A DNA stretch of 64,000 nt from CBDFLD01 sp965249005 (GTDB lineage Bacteria; Acidobacteriota; UBA6911): positions 1 to 64,000 of the forward strand of contig CBDFLD010000013.1 in the NCBI GenBank assembly GCA_965249005.1. The letters are read 5' to 3'. A model generated the notes under the pieces. It had not been told where the DNA came from and did no database searches. It saw only the letters and a list, made by a program, of their open reading frames with translations. Shown one piece after another: positions 7,811 through 16,535 of the stretch; position 1 is the first letter of the stretch; each line of letters starts with the position of its first letter. Position numbers and translations under genes: made by a program.

Positions 7811-10450
7811 TCACTGGCCCAACATTTGCTCCACGATAGAGTAGCTTCGCTCTATTGCATCGGCAAGTTTGGACAGATCTTTACCTCCGGCTTCAGCCAG
7901 TTGAGGTTTGCCTCCACCAGACCCGCCAACAAGAGCCGCTACCTCGCGCACGACTTTCGCCGCCGGGATACGCTGGCTGAGATCGTCGCTAACCATCACA
8001 ATTAAAGCAACTTTTCCGTCTTGCGGTGTCCCGAGGATGACCACACCCGATCCGAGTTTTTGTTTGATCTCGTCGGCGAGGGCGCGCATGCTTTGGCGGT
8101 CCATCTCCGAAACCTGATCCGCTAATACCTTGACGCCCGCGATCTCCTTCACTTTGGCGAGCGACGAGCCTATGCCGGTCCGCGCATCTTGTACCCGCAT
8201 TTCCGAGATTGTCTTTTGCAAAGTCCGGATTTCCAGGTGCAGTTTTTCGAGCCAGCCCGGAAAATCCTTTGAAGAGACTTTGTATTGCGTCTGGATCTGG
8301 TCCAGAAGATCCTCGTCGAAACGGAGTCGCTCTAACGCCGCTGGACCTGTCACGGCTTCTAGCCTACGGACTCCAGCGGCTATCCCCCCTTCATGGACGA
8401 TCTTCATTACTCCTATGGTCCCGGTTGCCGACACGTGCGTTCCCCCACACAACTCCCGGCTGAAGCCGGGGATCGACACGACCCGCACTTTCTCCTGGTA
8501 CTTTTCGCCAAAGAGCGCCATGGCGCCAGATTCCATCGCATGGTCGAGATCTGTGACTTCCGTTTCAACCATCGTATTGTCCCAAATCCTAGAGTTTACC
8601 TCGTCTTCGATTGCTACCATTTGCGCCGCGGATAGGGGAGCATAATGTGTGAAATCGAACCGGAGGCGGTCGGGCGCGACAAGAGATCCGGCCTGCTTGA
8701 CATGCGGACCGAGTATCTCCCGGAGTGCTGCATGAAGGAGGTGCGTTGCGGTATGATTTTTCATGATGAGCCGACGGCGAGGGAAGTCGACCTCGGCGAG
8801 AACGGAGTCACCGACCTTGAGTTTTCCGGTCGTTATTTCAGCTCGGTGAGCAATGGCGAGACCCCGGTATTGGGTATCCCGGACGCGGACGGCGACGTCG
8901 GAGCTGCTCAAATGCCCAGTGTCCCCTACCTGACCGCCGGCTTCGGCGTAGAACGGAGTCTGGTCTAGAACGATCTCCACCTCAGCAGGAGCTTCCACTT
9001 GCAGGACTGGCTGCTGATCTGAGTCCACGATCGCGACAATTCGGACTCGGGTGCCAGCTTCATACTGGTATCCGACAAATTCCGTCTGCCCTTGGTAGAC
9101 GGAGTCCACGACATGATCCGTAGCCTTTCCGCGTTCGTGATCCTGTCGCGAACGCGCGCGTTGTTCCTCTAGCGCTTGGTTGAAGGCCCCTTCGTCTACG
9201 ACGAGATCTGCTTCCTCGGCAAGTTCTTCGATGATCTCGAGGGGAATACCGCACGTATCGTAGAGAAAGAACGCGTCGCGACCGGAGAAAGCCCGGCTTG
9301 CCGCGCTTTTTGCCGCCCTGGCCCGATCCTCGAATTCGCGCAAGCCCTGGCTGAGGGTGTCGGCAAACGACTGCTCTTCTTGTTTGATCACCGCGGCAAT
9401 CGTGTCTCTCGAGGTATCCAGCTGCGGATAGGATGGGCTCATCAGCTCCATTACCGTACCAGCCACCCGAAAGATAAAAGGTTGCTCGATTTTCAGTTTC
9501 CTTCCATGGACCACAGCGCGGCGTATGATCTTTCGCAGTACATAGCCCCGCTTGTCGTTTCCGGGGTACTGTCCGTCACTCACAACAAACGTGGCGGCCC
9601 GTGCGTGATCCGCGATGATTCGCATGGAGATGTTCAACGCGTCACTGGAGCCGTACTCGAGACCGGAGATCTCGGAGATTTCCTGCAGAATGGGAACAAA
9701 GAGATCGGTGTCGAAGTTGTTGGTTTTTCCCTGCAGTATGGTAGTAATTCGCTCCAAGCCCATTCCCGTATCGATCGAAGGCGAGGGAAGGTCGACCATC
9801 TTGCCAGATGTATTTCGATTGTATTGCATGAACACCAGGTTCCAAATCTCGACCCAGCGACCACAGGGGCAGGTCAGATCGCAGCCCGAGTGAGCGCTGC
9901 CGGGACTCTCACCAAAGTCGTAGTGAATCTCGGAACAGGGCCCACACGGACCTGTTTCCCCCATGGCCCAAAAATTGTCCTTCTCCCCAAGTCGAAGAAT
10001 TCGATCTTCGGGTAAACCGACATTCTTGGCCCAGATGCTGTACGCTTCATCATCATCTTTGTAGACGGTGGCCCAGAGTCGAGCCGGATCCAGCTCATAT
10101 TCCTTCGTGACGAGTTCCCACGCATAGGCAACCGCTTCGTCCTTGAAATAATCACCAAAGGAGAAGTTTCCAAGCATCTCAAAAAAAGTGTGGTGCCGGG
10201 TGGAATGGCCTACTTCCCTGAAGTCATTGTGCTTGCCACTTACCCGCATGCACTTCTGACTGGTCACAGCCCGTCGATAAGGCCGTTCCTCGTTACCGAG
10301 GAAGACGTCCTTGAACTGGTTCATCCCCGCGTTGGTAAACAGCAAGGTAGGATCATTGAAGGGTATCAGTGAAGAACTGGATACGATCTTGTGGCCGTTT
10401 TTCTCAAAGTAATTCAGAAACTTGGATCGGATCGTGTGACTGCTTGGCAC
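7811..10450 (-). CDS. alaS: Alanyl-tRNA synthetase
   Basis: Class II synthetase charging tRNA-Ala; 879 residues from a GTG start, the usual family length. The GTG at 10450 is preceded by AAGGAG eight bases upstream, and SSHTIRSKFLNYFEKNGH is the canonical N-terminus. Motifs seen: FTNAGMNQFKDVFLG, RKIIRRAVVHGR, the editing-domain zinc motif HTATHLLHAAL with CGGTHVSATG, and the C-terminal coiled coil and Gly-rich C-Ala region (GGSGGGKPQLAEAGG). It begins two bases after recX ends, so the genes are cotranscribed. Confidence 0.97.
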   Translation of the reverse strand: MPSSHTIRSKFLNYFEKNGHKIVSSSSLIPFNDPTLLFTNAGMNQFKDVFLGNEERPYRRAVTSQKCMRVSGKHNDFREVGHSTRHHTFFEMLGNFSFGDYFKDEAVAYAWELVTKEYELDPARLWATVYKDDDEAYSIWAKNVGLPEDRILRLGEKDNFWAMGETGPCGPCSEIHYDFGESPGSAHSGCDLTCPCGRWVEIWNLVFMQYNRNTSGKMVDLPSPSIDTGMGLERITTILQGKTNNFDTDLFVPILQEISEISGLEYGSSDALNISMRIIADHARAATFVVSDGQYPGNDKRGYVLRKIIRRAVVHGRKLKIEQPFIFRVAGTVMELMSPSYPQLDTSRDTIAAVIKQEEQSFADTLSQGLREFEDRARAAKSAASRAFSGRDAFFLYDTCGIPLEIIEELAEEADLVVDEGAFNQALEEQRARSRQDHERGKATDHVVDSVYQGQTEFVGYQYEAGTRVRIVAIVDSDQQPVLQVEAPAEVEIVLDQTPFYAEAGGQVGDTGHLSSSDVAVRVRDTQYRGLAIAHRAEITTGKLKVGDSVLAEVDFPRRRLIMKNHTATHLLHAALREILGPHVKQAGSLVAPDRLRFDFTHYAPLSAAQMVAIEDEVNSRIWDNTMVETEVTDLDHAMESGAMALFGEKYQEKVRVVSIPGFSRELCGGTHVSATGTIGVMKIVHEGGIAAGVRRLEAVTGPAALERLRFDEDLLDQIQTQYKVSSKDFPGWLEKLHLEIRTLQKTISEMRVQDARTGIGSSLAKVKEIAGVKVLADQVSEMDRQSMRALADEIKQKLGSGVVILGTPQDGKVALIVMVSDDLSQRIPAAKVVREVAALVGGSGGGKPQLAEAGGKDLSKLADAIERSYSIVEQMLGQ

Positions 10451-10452
10451 GC

Positions 10453-10950
10453 TCAGGACTCCTTGTGGACCAGGTCCCAAAATTCGGAGGTCGCGACATC
10501 CTCTAGGCACCTGCGGATTGCACTCTCGCTAAACCCGCGCCTTTGTAGGTGCTGGATCAGTTTTCGAGCCTTCTTTTGATCAGCCAAGGGATTCTGCTTG
10601 GCCAGAAGGTGCTGCAGATACCTTGCCAGAACCAACGGCTCGTCCGCCGCGGAGAGGACAGATTCAATCGCGTCGGGGATGAACGAACACGGGACCTGAC
10701 GACGCGCTAATTCCGCCCGGATCTTGCCGGGGCCCCAGCCCCGCCGCGACCGATCGGCCGCAAAATTATACGCGTACTCCAAATCATTTAAAAGGTTTAG
10801 CTCCTCCAGGCGATCGAGCACCACACCTAGGTCCTGCTGCTCTGCGGAGTCCGACAATCGGTCTCGAAGCTCGCCGCGACTGAATGCGCGCCGCGCCAGT
10901 AGTCGCGTCGCCTTTTGCTGCAGATCGTGTCGCTTCTCTGATGGGCTCAC
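10453..10950 (-). CDS. recX: Regulatory protein RecX
   Basis: Small helical modulator of RecA filaments, 165 residues of three-helix RecX repeats. Diagnostic segments are ATRLLARRAFSRGELRDRL, LNLLNDLEYAYNFAADRSRRGWGPGKIRAELARR and KLIQHLQRRGFSESAIRRCL. Starts with GTG that overlaps the pilT stop by 4 bp (GTGA). recA itself is not in the window; the neighbours are pilT upstream and alaS downstream, and recX-alaS adjacency is common in several phyla. Confidence 0.88.
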   Translation of the reverse strand: MSPSEKRHDLQQKATRLLARRAFSRGELRDRLSDSAEQQDLGVVLDRLEELNLLNDLEYAYNFAADRSRRGWGPGKIRAELARRQVPCSFIPDAIESVLSAADEPLVLARYLQHLLAKQNPLADQKKARKLIQHLQRRGFSESAIRRCLEDVATSEFWDLVHKES

Positions 10951-12074
10951 TTGTTCTGGTTGGCTAATTCGCGCTGCATCGCCTCTATGGCTGAATCCTG
11001 CGTGGTCGAGATGCCCTCGACTCGCATTCGGAAGGCGTCAGGGTTTGTTGCGTTGGACAAAGCATCCTCATAAGAGATTCGCCCTGCATGGTAATGCTCA
11101 TGGACGGATTGGTCAAACGTCTGCATCCCGTATTCGGAAGTTCCCAGCGAGATGGCTTCCAGTATCAGCCGCGTCTTGTCCGGTTCCATGATGCAGTTTC
11201 GAATGTGTTCCGTGATGAGCATCGCCTCGACAGCCGGAACTCTTCCAGGAATGTCGGACCTTTTAATCAGCCTCATCGAGACAACCGCCCGTAAGACCAT
11301 CGCGAGCTGCAGGCGGATCTGTCTTTGCTGGTTGGTAGGGAAAACTGTGACGATTCGGTTGACCGTCTCCAGAGCATCCAAGGTATGGAGCGTACTGAAG
11401 ACCAGATGGCCTGTTTCAGCTGCAACAATTGCAGTTTCCATCGTTTCCAGATCGCGCATTTCGCCTACGAGTAAGACGTCCGGGTCTTGGCGCAAAGAGC
11501 TGCGCAGGGCCGAGCTGAAATCTGGGGTGTCCACCGATACCTCACGCTGACTGATGATGCTCATCCTGTCTCCGTGTTGGAATTCAATGGGATCCTCGAT
11601 CGTGATGATATGTCTCGTCTCGCGGCTATTGATGTGGTTGATCATGGAGGCCAGCGTGGTGGACTTGCCACTTCCCGTGGTTCCGGTCACCAATACAAGG
11701 CCTCGTGGCTCACGGCATATCCTCTCCAAAACCTTCGGCAGGTTGAGCGAATCAAAATCGAGAATCTTGTTCGGCACGGCGCGTATGGCAATCGAGGGTG
11801 TGCCTCGCTGCTGAAAGACGTTGATCCGGAATCGTCCCAACCCCTGGATTTCATGGCTCAGGTCGACCTGATTCCGATCGCGGAACTTCTGCTTTTGCTT
11901 GTTCGTCATGATGGCGAAAGACATCAGCAAGGAGTCTTCTTTCGAGGTTTTTCCGAACTCGGTAACGGGAATCAGATCTCCGTGGACCCGAATGTGTGGA
12001 AACATGCCGACCTTGATGTGCAGGTCCGAGGCTCCCTTGGTGATCATGGTGCGCAAAAAAGAATCGAGTTTCAT
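10947..12074 (-). CDS. pilT: Type IV pilus retraction ATPase PilT family
   Basis: Hexameric cytoplasmic ATPase that depolymerises type IV pili. 375 residues: PAS-like N-domain (SDLHIKVGMFPHIRVHGDL), Walker A GTTGSGKST near residue 136, Asp box ITIEDPIEFQH, Walker B PDVLLVGEMRD, His box VFSTLHTLDALETVNRI. The C-terminal motif reads HIRNCIMEPDKTRLI, less like the AIRNLIRE of PilT, so a PilU-type paralogue is an alternative. An RBS-like AAGGAAG precedes the ATG. Other pilus genes are absent from the window. Confidence 0.93.
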   Translation of the reverse strand: MKLDSFLRTMITKGASDLHIKVGMFPHIRVHGDLIPVTEFGKTSKEDSLLMSFAIMTNKQKQKFRDRNQVDLSHEIQGLGRFRINVFQQRGTPSIAIRAVPNKILDFDSLNLPKVLERICREPRGLVLVTGTTGSGKSTTLASMINHINSRETRHIITIEDPIEFQHGDRMSIISQREVSVDTPDFSSALRSSLRQDPDVLLVGEMRDLETMETAIVAAETGHLVFSTLHTLDALETVNRIVTVFPTNQQRQIRLQLAMVLRAVVSMRLIKRSDIPGRVPAVEAMLITEHIRNCIMEPDKTRLILEAISLGTSEYGMQTFDQSVHEHYHAGRISYEDALSNATNPDAFRMRVEGISTTQDSAIEAMQRELANQNK

Positions 12075-12171
12075 AGGCTTCCTTGTTCTTCAAGTCGCTC
12101 CGGAAAGCGTCACCGGGAATCATGCCAGCTTTACTCTTGGCCGTATTCCCTACATATAAAGGGGTTTCGTC

Positions 12172-12200
12172 TTGACTGGTTATACTCCATTGCGTAAGAT
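12172..12200 (+). promoter_or_regulatory. Sigma-70-type promoter giving a nearly leaderless transcript
   Basis: TTGACT (12172-12177), 17-bp spacer, TAAGAT (12195-12200). Transcription would begin near 12207, only about three bases before the ATG at 12210, and no ribosome-binding site is visible. It lies in the divergent region with pilT. Confidence 0.6.
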
Positions 12201-12209
12201 TCCTGCGAC

Positions 12210-12629
12210 ATGGGGACAGAGCCAGTATCCGAAGACGCTCAATCGTTGCAACCGGCCCAAGGAATCTTAAAAACCGTAGCCGCTTGTGCGGCCGCAACGC
12301 TGGTTCCCGGTTTGGGGCATGCCGTCCTCCAAAAATGGGATCGCGCGATCGTCTTTCTGGCGAGCATCACTTTGATGTTCGCGATTGGACTTCGCCTCGA
12401 TGCCCGGTTGTTCAGTCCCGAGTTCTCGGATTTGTTCTCCACTCTAAAATTCATTGCCGATGCAGGTTCCGGTGTGCTCTATTGGTTTTGCTGGCTCAAC
12501 GGACTGGGGTTCGGCGAGCCGAGCTCCTACACCTACGATTTTGGCAACGTATTCGTCTATGTCGCTGGCCTGCTGAATATGTTAGTCATCGTCGACGCTT
12601 TTGACATCGCCATGGGTCGCAAGCCATGA
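12210..12629 (+). CDS. Small polytopic membrane protein, DUF6677-like
   Basis: A 139-residue inner-membrane protein of unknown function. Hydrophobic segments are near residues 22-45 (TVAACAAATLVPGLGHAVLQ), 47-65, 85-105 and 115-135. The segment with a PGLGH-type turn followed by a basic WDRA resembles the DUF6677/TM2-like proteins I know from Acidobacteria. The stop overlaps the ATG of a 57-residue membrane protein (ATGA), so the two are translationally coupled. No catalytic motif is visible. Confidence 0.7.
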   Translation: MGTEPVSEDAQSLQPAQGILKTVAACAAATLVPGLGHAVLQKWDRAIVFLASITLMFAIGLRLDARLFSPEFSDLFSTLKFIADAGSGVLYWFCWLNGLGFGEPSSYTYDFGNVFVYVAGLLNMLVIVDAFDIAMGRKP

Positions 12630-12799
12630 CGGGGCACATTACCTTGTTGGTGCTGTTTAGCATGTTCGTTTCGCTCGTCTTTACTTTCATAACGAAGTAC
12701 GGAGCCAAAGAGCGAATCAAGCACTTCTTTTATCTGCTTGGGTCCTTTGTCCTCATTTCGGTGGTTGTCAGCTGGCTCATGTATCCTTTCCCGTTTTGA
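12626..12799 (+). CDS. 57-residue hydrophobic small membrane protein
   Basis: Short gene starting MTGHITLLVLFSMFVSLVFT and ending at TGA 12797-12799. Two hydrophobic segments (residues about 5-22 and 36-52) are separated by a basic loop TKYGAKERIKHFF, as in a two-span hairpin membrane protein. The ATG is embedded in the stop of the preceding gene (ATGA), which strongly favours real translation. Function unknown; it may form a complex with its neighbour. Confidence 0.6.
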   Translation: MTGHITLLVLFSMFVSLVFTFITKYGAKERIKHFFYLLGSFVLISVVVSWLMYPFPF

Positions 12800-13127
12800 G
12801 TGCCGCTGCCTCTTTTTTGCGCCGGCCCGCACGGTCTCGACTCAATACATTGACTAAGCTCGGCTTACAGAAAACGTAAAGCGTCAAGCGCTATTTGGCG
12901 CACCACCATGCTGGGACCGAATCGTCCATATTTCTATTTATCGTAATCTCCCAATCTACACATAAACGAAATTCCTCCCGCCATTTTCCGGCTTGCCGAA
13001 GGGCTGAGAACATTGCTGAACCGGGGAAGGACGTTTGCTGTTTTTTTCGTGGCGGAGGTTCAGTAACATGAGCGGGGTTCGTGCTCACTGATTCGAGGGC
13101 CCCCGGGGCGCGGTGAAGGAGACTTGG
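12800..13127. other. Intergenic region without a convincing gene
   Basis: About 330 bp between a membrane-protein pair and a dehydrogenase gene, both on the plus strand. It holds only small imperfect hairpins (for example around 12885-12900 and 12916-12930) and an oligo-T run near 13040. A short minus-strand reading frame is present but has no coding character. It probably contains the promoter of the downstream gene, but no clear -35/-10 pair was identified. Confidence 0.5.
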
Positions 13128-14189
13128 GTGACCAGGATAGCAGTCATTGGCGGCGACGGGATAGGGCCAGAAGTAATGGAGACGGCAGTCCAGGTGTTGG
13201 CGTGCGTGGCTGCTTGCGGGGGCAGAGCTCTGGAGGCGGTCCGCTTCAACTACGGAGCCGATCGCTATCTGTCCGACGGCGTTGCTCTTCCGCCGGATGC
13301 TCTGGATTTGTTTCGAAGTGAGTTTGACGCGATTCTACTAGGGGCTCTGGGGGATCCACGGGTTCCAGACAGCAGGCACGCGCGTGAGATACTCTTTGGC
13401 ATTCGTTTCGGACTGGATCTCTACGCGAACGTGAGACCGGTCCAACTACTGCATTCTAGACTGACCCCTCTGAAAAACGTCGGGGAAGGAGACTTGGACT
13501 TTACCGTGTTTCGCGAGAACACGGAGGACCTCTACGTCGGCATCGGCGGAGTCTTCAAGGCCGGAACACCGGATGAGATTGCGATCGAGGAGAGCATTTC
13601 CAGTCGCAAGGGCGTCGAGCGGATTCTCCAAGCTGCCTTTGCGTTCGCGGCCGAAAGTGGGTTGGCGAAGGTTACCATGTCCGACAAGAGCAATGCGTTG
13701 CGATATAGTGGACAGCTCTGGCAGGGGTGCTTCGAACAGCTAAAGCGGCGGTATCCCGGCCTCGCGACGGAACACCTGTATATCGACGCTCTGGCCATGA
13801 AAATGATACGCGAGCCGGGCAGCTTCGATGTGATTGTGACGAGCAACCTTTTTGGAGATATCATTACAGATCTGGCAGCTCAGTTGCAGGGAGGGTTGGG
13901 GGTTGCCGCATCGGGTAATATCAATCCGGCTGGGATCTGCATGTTCGAGCCGGTACACGGTTCCGCTCCTGATCTGGTGGGAAAATCGATCGCGAATCCT
14001 ATCGGGGCTATCCTTTCGACAAAAATGATGCTCCAGCATCTTGGTTGGTCCGACGAGGCGGAGGCGATCGGCAAGGCTGTCAAGGAAACAGTTTCGGCCG
14101 GCGACACGCCCGACCTCGACGGGAACCTCACGACCGAGCTGGTGGGCCAGGCAATCATCCGGCGTATCCGAAACGGAACTGGTCGTTGA
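13128..14189 (+). CDS. Isocitrate/isopropylmalate dehydrogenase family protein (LeuB-like)
   Basis: NAD(P)-dependent beta-decarboxylating dehydrogenase of 353 residues. GTG at 13128 is chosen because AAGGAG (13116-13121) lies six bases upstream; another GTG is at 13113. Motifs: GGDGIGPEVM at the N-terminus, YANVRPVQLL, FRENTEDLYVG, SDKSNALR, the Mg-binding NLFGDIITDLAAQLQGGLG, and EPVHGSAPDL with GKSIANPIGAILS. Spacing fits 3-isopropylmalate dehydrogenase better than isocitrate dehydrogenase, but leuA, leuC and leuD are not nearby, so tartrate- or homoisocitrate-type substrates cannot be excluded. fabG follows. Confidence 0.85.
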   Translation: MTRIAVIGGDGIGPEVMETAVQVLACVAACGGRALEAVRFNYGADRYLSDGVALPPDALDLFRSEFDAILLGALGDPRVPDSRHAREILFGIRFGLDLYANVRPVQLLHSRLTPLKNVGEGDLDFTVFRENTEDLYVGIGGVFKAGTPDEIAIEESISSRKGVERILQAAFAFAAESGLAKVTMSDKSNALRYSGQLWQGCFEQLKRRYPGLATEHLYIDALAMKMIREPGSFDVIVTSNLFGDIITDLAAQLQGGLGVAASGNINPAGICMFEPVHGSAPDLVGKSIANPIGAILSTKMMLQHLGWSDEAEAIGKAVKETVSAGDTPDLDGNLTTELVGQAIIRRIRNGTGR

Positions 14190-14241
14190 TTCGACTTCCA
14201 GCTGAAGCGGGCTCGTCATTTCAGGGGTACATAGGTACAGA

Positions 14242-14253
14242 GTAACCCGTTAC
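14242..14253. promoter_or_regulatory. 12-bp palindrome in the fabG leader
   Basis: GTAACCCGTTAC: five-base arms GTAAC and GTTAC around CC, ending one base before the AAGGAG ribosome-binding site of fabG. A bound repressor or a small RNA hairpin here would block initiation. This is a short palindrome that may be chance. Confidence 0.25.
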
Positions 14254-14267
14254 CAAGGAGACGTCTC

Positions 14268-15011
14268 ATGCGCTTTGAAGGCGAAACCGCCATTGTGACA
14301 GGGGCCGCCAGAGGCATCGGTTGCTCGATTGCCAAACAATTGGCCGCTGAAGGGTGCAATATCGCGTTTAACTACCGCAACAGCCGGGAGCAAGCCGAGC
14401 AGTTGGTCACCGAACTCGGCGCATCGGCGGAAATCGTCCGGGCCTATCAGTTGGATGTAGCAAAAACAAGCGAAGTTGCGGCCATGGTCGAGCAGGTGAA
14501 ATCCGAGTTCGGGCGGATTGACCTGTTAATCAACAATGCCGGTATCATCCGGGACCAGCTCATTTTGAGGATGAACGAAGCCGACTGGGACTTGGTCCTC
14601 GACACCAACCTCAAGGGAACCTACAACTTCTGCAAGGCCGCGATCGGAAGCATGGTCAAGGCTCGTTCGGGGTCGATTCTGAACATTACCTCGATAAGTG
14701 GAATCGTCGGAATGCCGGGACAGGTAAACTATTCGGCCTCGAAGGCTGGAATGATCGGCTTGACCAAGGCACTTTCCAAGGAAGTTGCGAGTCGCAACAT
14801 CAATGTAAACGCCCTTGCACTCGGCATGATTGAGACGGACATGACGAGATCACTCCCGGAGCCGTACCTTGCGGAAATGACAAAGAAGATTCCACTCCGA
14901 CGTCTTGGCAGCCCGGAAGAAGTGGCCCGGATTGCCGCATTCTTGCTGTCCGAAGACGCACGCTACATCACGGGTCAGGTGATTCAAGTCGACGGGGGGT
15001 TGGCGATGTGA
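14268..15011 (+). CDS. fabG: 3-oxoacyl-[ACP] reductase FabG (SDR)
   Basis: Classical short-chain dehydrogenase of 247 residues that reduces 3-oxoacyl-ACP with NADPH in fatty acid elongation. It shows the cofactor motif TGAARGIG, LINNAGI, catalytic Ser in NITSISG, YSASKAG (Tyr-Lys), and the C-terminal ITGQVIQVDGGLAM typical of FabG. AAGGAG lies seven bases before the ATG, and a 12-bp palindrome sits just upstream of that site. No other fab genes are adjacent, so a different oxo-ester substrate remains possible. Confidence 0.88.
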   Translation: MRFEGETAIVTGAARGIGCSIAKQLAAEGCNIAFNYRNSREQAEQLVTELGASAEIVRAYQLDVAKTSEVAAMVEQVKSEFGRIDLLINNAGIIRDQLILRMNEADWDLVLDTNLKGTYNFCKAAIGSMVKARSGSILNITSISGIVGMPGQVNYSASKAGMIGLTKALSKEVASRNINVNALALGMIETDMTRSLPEPYLAEMTKKIPLRRLGSPEEVARIAAFLLSEDARYITGQVIQVDGGLAM

Positions 15012-15081
15012 GGCACTCATGCCCCCAGATTCTTTTAGCTCATTGCTCCGGGAGACTGTTTAGAGGGTACAGGAGGAAGGA

Positions 15082-15792
15082 GTGGGGGAGAGCAAAAGGG
15101 CACGCTGCCCAGAACTATCGAGTACCGCAAACGGATCGAGCGTGCCGACGGCAGACACCGATGAATGGGAATCAGAGGAATCGCTTGGTCTCGTTTCGCG
15201 CTTGTTGGGTCATGGCCAGGCGAACGGCTCTTCCCAGGCCGCCGCATGGCGTTTGCTGCGCCGTTTTCGAACCCCCGATTCTTTTGTCCGGGCATCGAGA
15301 GAGGAGATTCGCAGAGCCACTAACATCTCTCAGCGTCAAGCGGAAACACTCGCGGCTGCGGTGAAACTGGGTCGGCTCTTGTGCGCCACACCCCTGCGGC
15401 CCGGGCAAAGATTTGTCAGTAGCCGGGACCTTTTTTGCCGCTACCGGGCGCGGTTCTACGCCGCCAAGAAAGAGTACTTTATTTCGTTGCAGCTGGACTC
15501 GAAGAATCAACTGATCCGAGAGGTGTTGATCTCGATTGGGAGTTTGAGTGTGTCCATCGTCCATCCTCGGGAGGTCTACGCTCCGGCAATCCGGGATAGC
15601 AGTGCGTCCCTCATCTTGTTCCACAACCACCCTTCTGGGGATCCGATGCCTAGCGTGGAGGATCGAGAGTGCACCCGGCGCCTTTGGCACGCCGGCAGGA
15701 TTTTGGGGATCCGGATCCTGGACCACATCGTGCTGGGGCATGACGACTACTTTAGCTTTGCCGATCAGGGATTGCTCTCGCCAGGGTCGTGA
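15082..15792 (+). CDS. radC: RadC family JAB-domain protein
   Basis: A 236-residue member of the RadC/JAB1 metalloprotein family. The variable N-terminal third holds a helical, helix-hairpin-helix-like region (LGHGQANGSSQAAAWRLLRR). The C-terminal MPN domain shows LFHNHPSGDPMPSVED, the complete JAMM metal motif. GTG start preceded by AGGAGG with a five-base gap. RadC proteins are often linked to replication or mobile DNA, but the molecular role is unsettled; nothing nearby suggests an element. Confidence 0.9.
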   Translation: MGESKRARCPELSSTANGSSVPTADTDEWESEESLGLVSRLLGHGQANGSSQAAAWRLLRRFRTPDSFVRASREEIRRATNISQRQAETLAAAVKLGRLLCATPLRPGQRFVSSRDLFCRYRARFYAAKKEYFISLQLDSKNQLIREVLISIGSLSVSIVHPREVYAPAIRDSSASLILFHNHPSGDPMPSVEDRECTRRLWHAGRILGIRILDHIVLGHDDYFSFADQGLLSPGS

Positions 15793-15929
15793 CCAGGTTT
15801 CACGGGGGTTGATCTCAGCAAAACGAAGTCAGCGAGGGTCGTCGCGGATTACATCGCCGCAGTGCATCGGGGACGTAGAGAGAAAAGCCCAATCTCGTGT
15901 ACAGGCTCGGATCAATGGAAGGGAGTTGC

Positions 15930-16535
15930 ATGAGCCAGGTGTTTGTCATGGATGTCGATACTCAGCGAGACTTCATGTTTCCTGATGGTGCCCTTTATGT
16001 CAAAGGAGCAGAAAAACTTATTCCTCGCATCCGAAAGGTCTTCGATCTGGCGAAACGTGCCGCCATTCCCGTGCTTTCCTGCGTGGATGCACATTCGTCC
16101 GACGATCCTGAGTTCCACCAATTCCCGCCGCATTGCATCAAGGGAACGGCGGGGCAAAAGAAACTCGAGGAATCTCGCTTGCCCCATGCGTTGATCCTCG
16201 AAAACAAGCCTCTGGACCGGAATCTTGTCGATCTGATTCGAAAGCATCCACAGATCATCGTGGAGAAACAAACCTTTGACGCTTTTGCCAATCCAGCCAC
16301 AACACGGCTCCTGCGCGTCCTTCCACCGCGTGCGATGGTCCTCGGAGTCGCGACGGAATATTGCGTGAAGTCAGCCGTAATGGGTTTGCTGCAGCGTGGA
16401 GTCAAAACCGTCCTCCTTACAGACGCAGTCTCCCCCGTCAATGCAGCGCACGGCAAGGAGGCCATCCAACAAATGCGCCAAGCGGGAGTCGAACTGCTGG
16501 ATACGGACATGCTAATGGAGACGCTCGGAGGCTGA
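15930..16535 (+). CDS. Isochorismatase-like cysteine hydrolase (nicotinamidase-related)
   Basis: Cytosolic cysteine hydrolase of about 201 residues. The catalytic triad is visible as Asp in DVDTQRDFM, Lys in VEKQTFDAF and Cys in VATEYCVKSAV, with the cis-peptide VA just before it. The Asp-x-x-His metal site of nicotinamidases is replaced by DAHSSDDPEF, close to the nicotinamidase/pyrazinamidase pattern D-x-H. ATG at 15930 has AAGGGAG upstream; an in-frame ATG at 15915 is possible. Likely substrates are nicotinamide or a similar amide, which sequence alone does not settle. Confidence 0.8.
   Translation: MSQVFVMDVDTQRDFMFPDGALYVKGAEKLIPRIRKVFDLAKRAAIPVLSCVDAHSSDDPEFHQFPPHCIKGTAGQKKLEESRLPHALILENKPLDRNLVDLIRKHPQIIVEKQTFDAFANPATTRLLRVLPPRAMVLGVATEYCVKSAVMGLLQRGVKTVLLTDAVSPVNAAHGKEAIQQMRQAGVELLDTDMLMETLGG

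Noticed and set aside
9176..10015. 279-codon plus-strand frame opposite alaS
   Set aside because: alaS is unequivocal across this interval; the antisense frame has no motifs or ribosome-binding site.
12800..13127. Possible riboswitch before the isopropylmalate-dehydrogenase-like gene
   Set aside because: Small hairpins are present, but none fits a riboswitch consensus I know.
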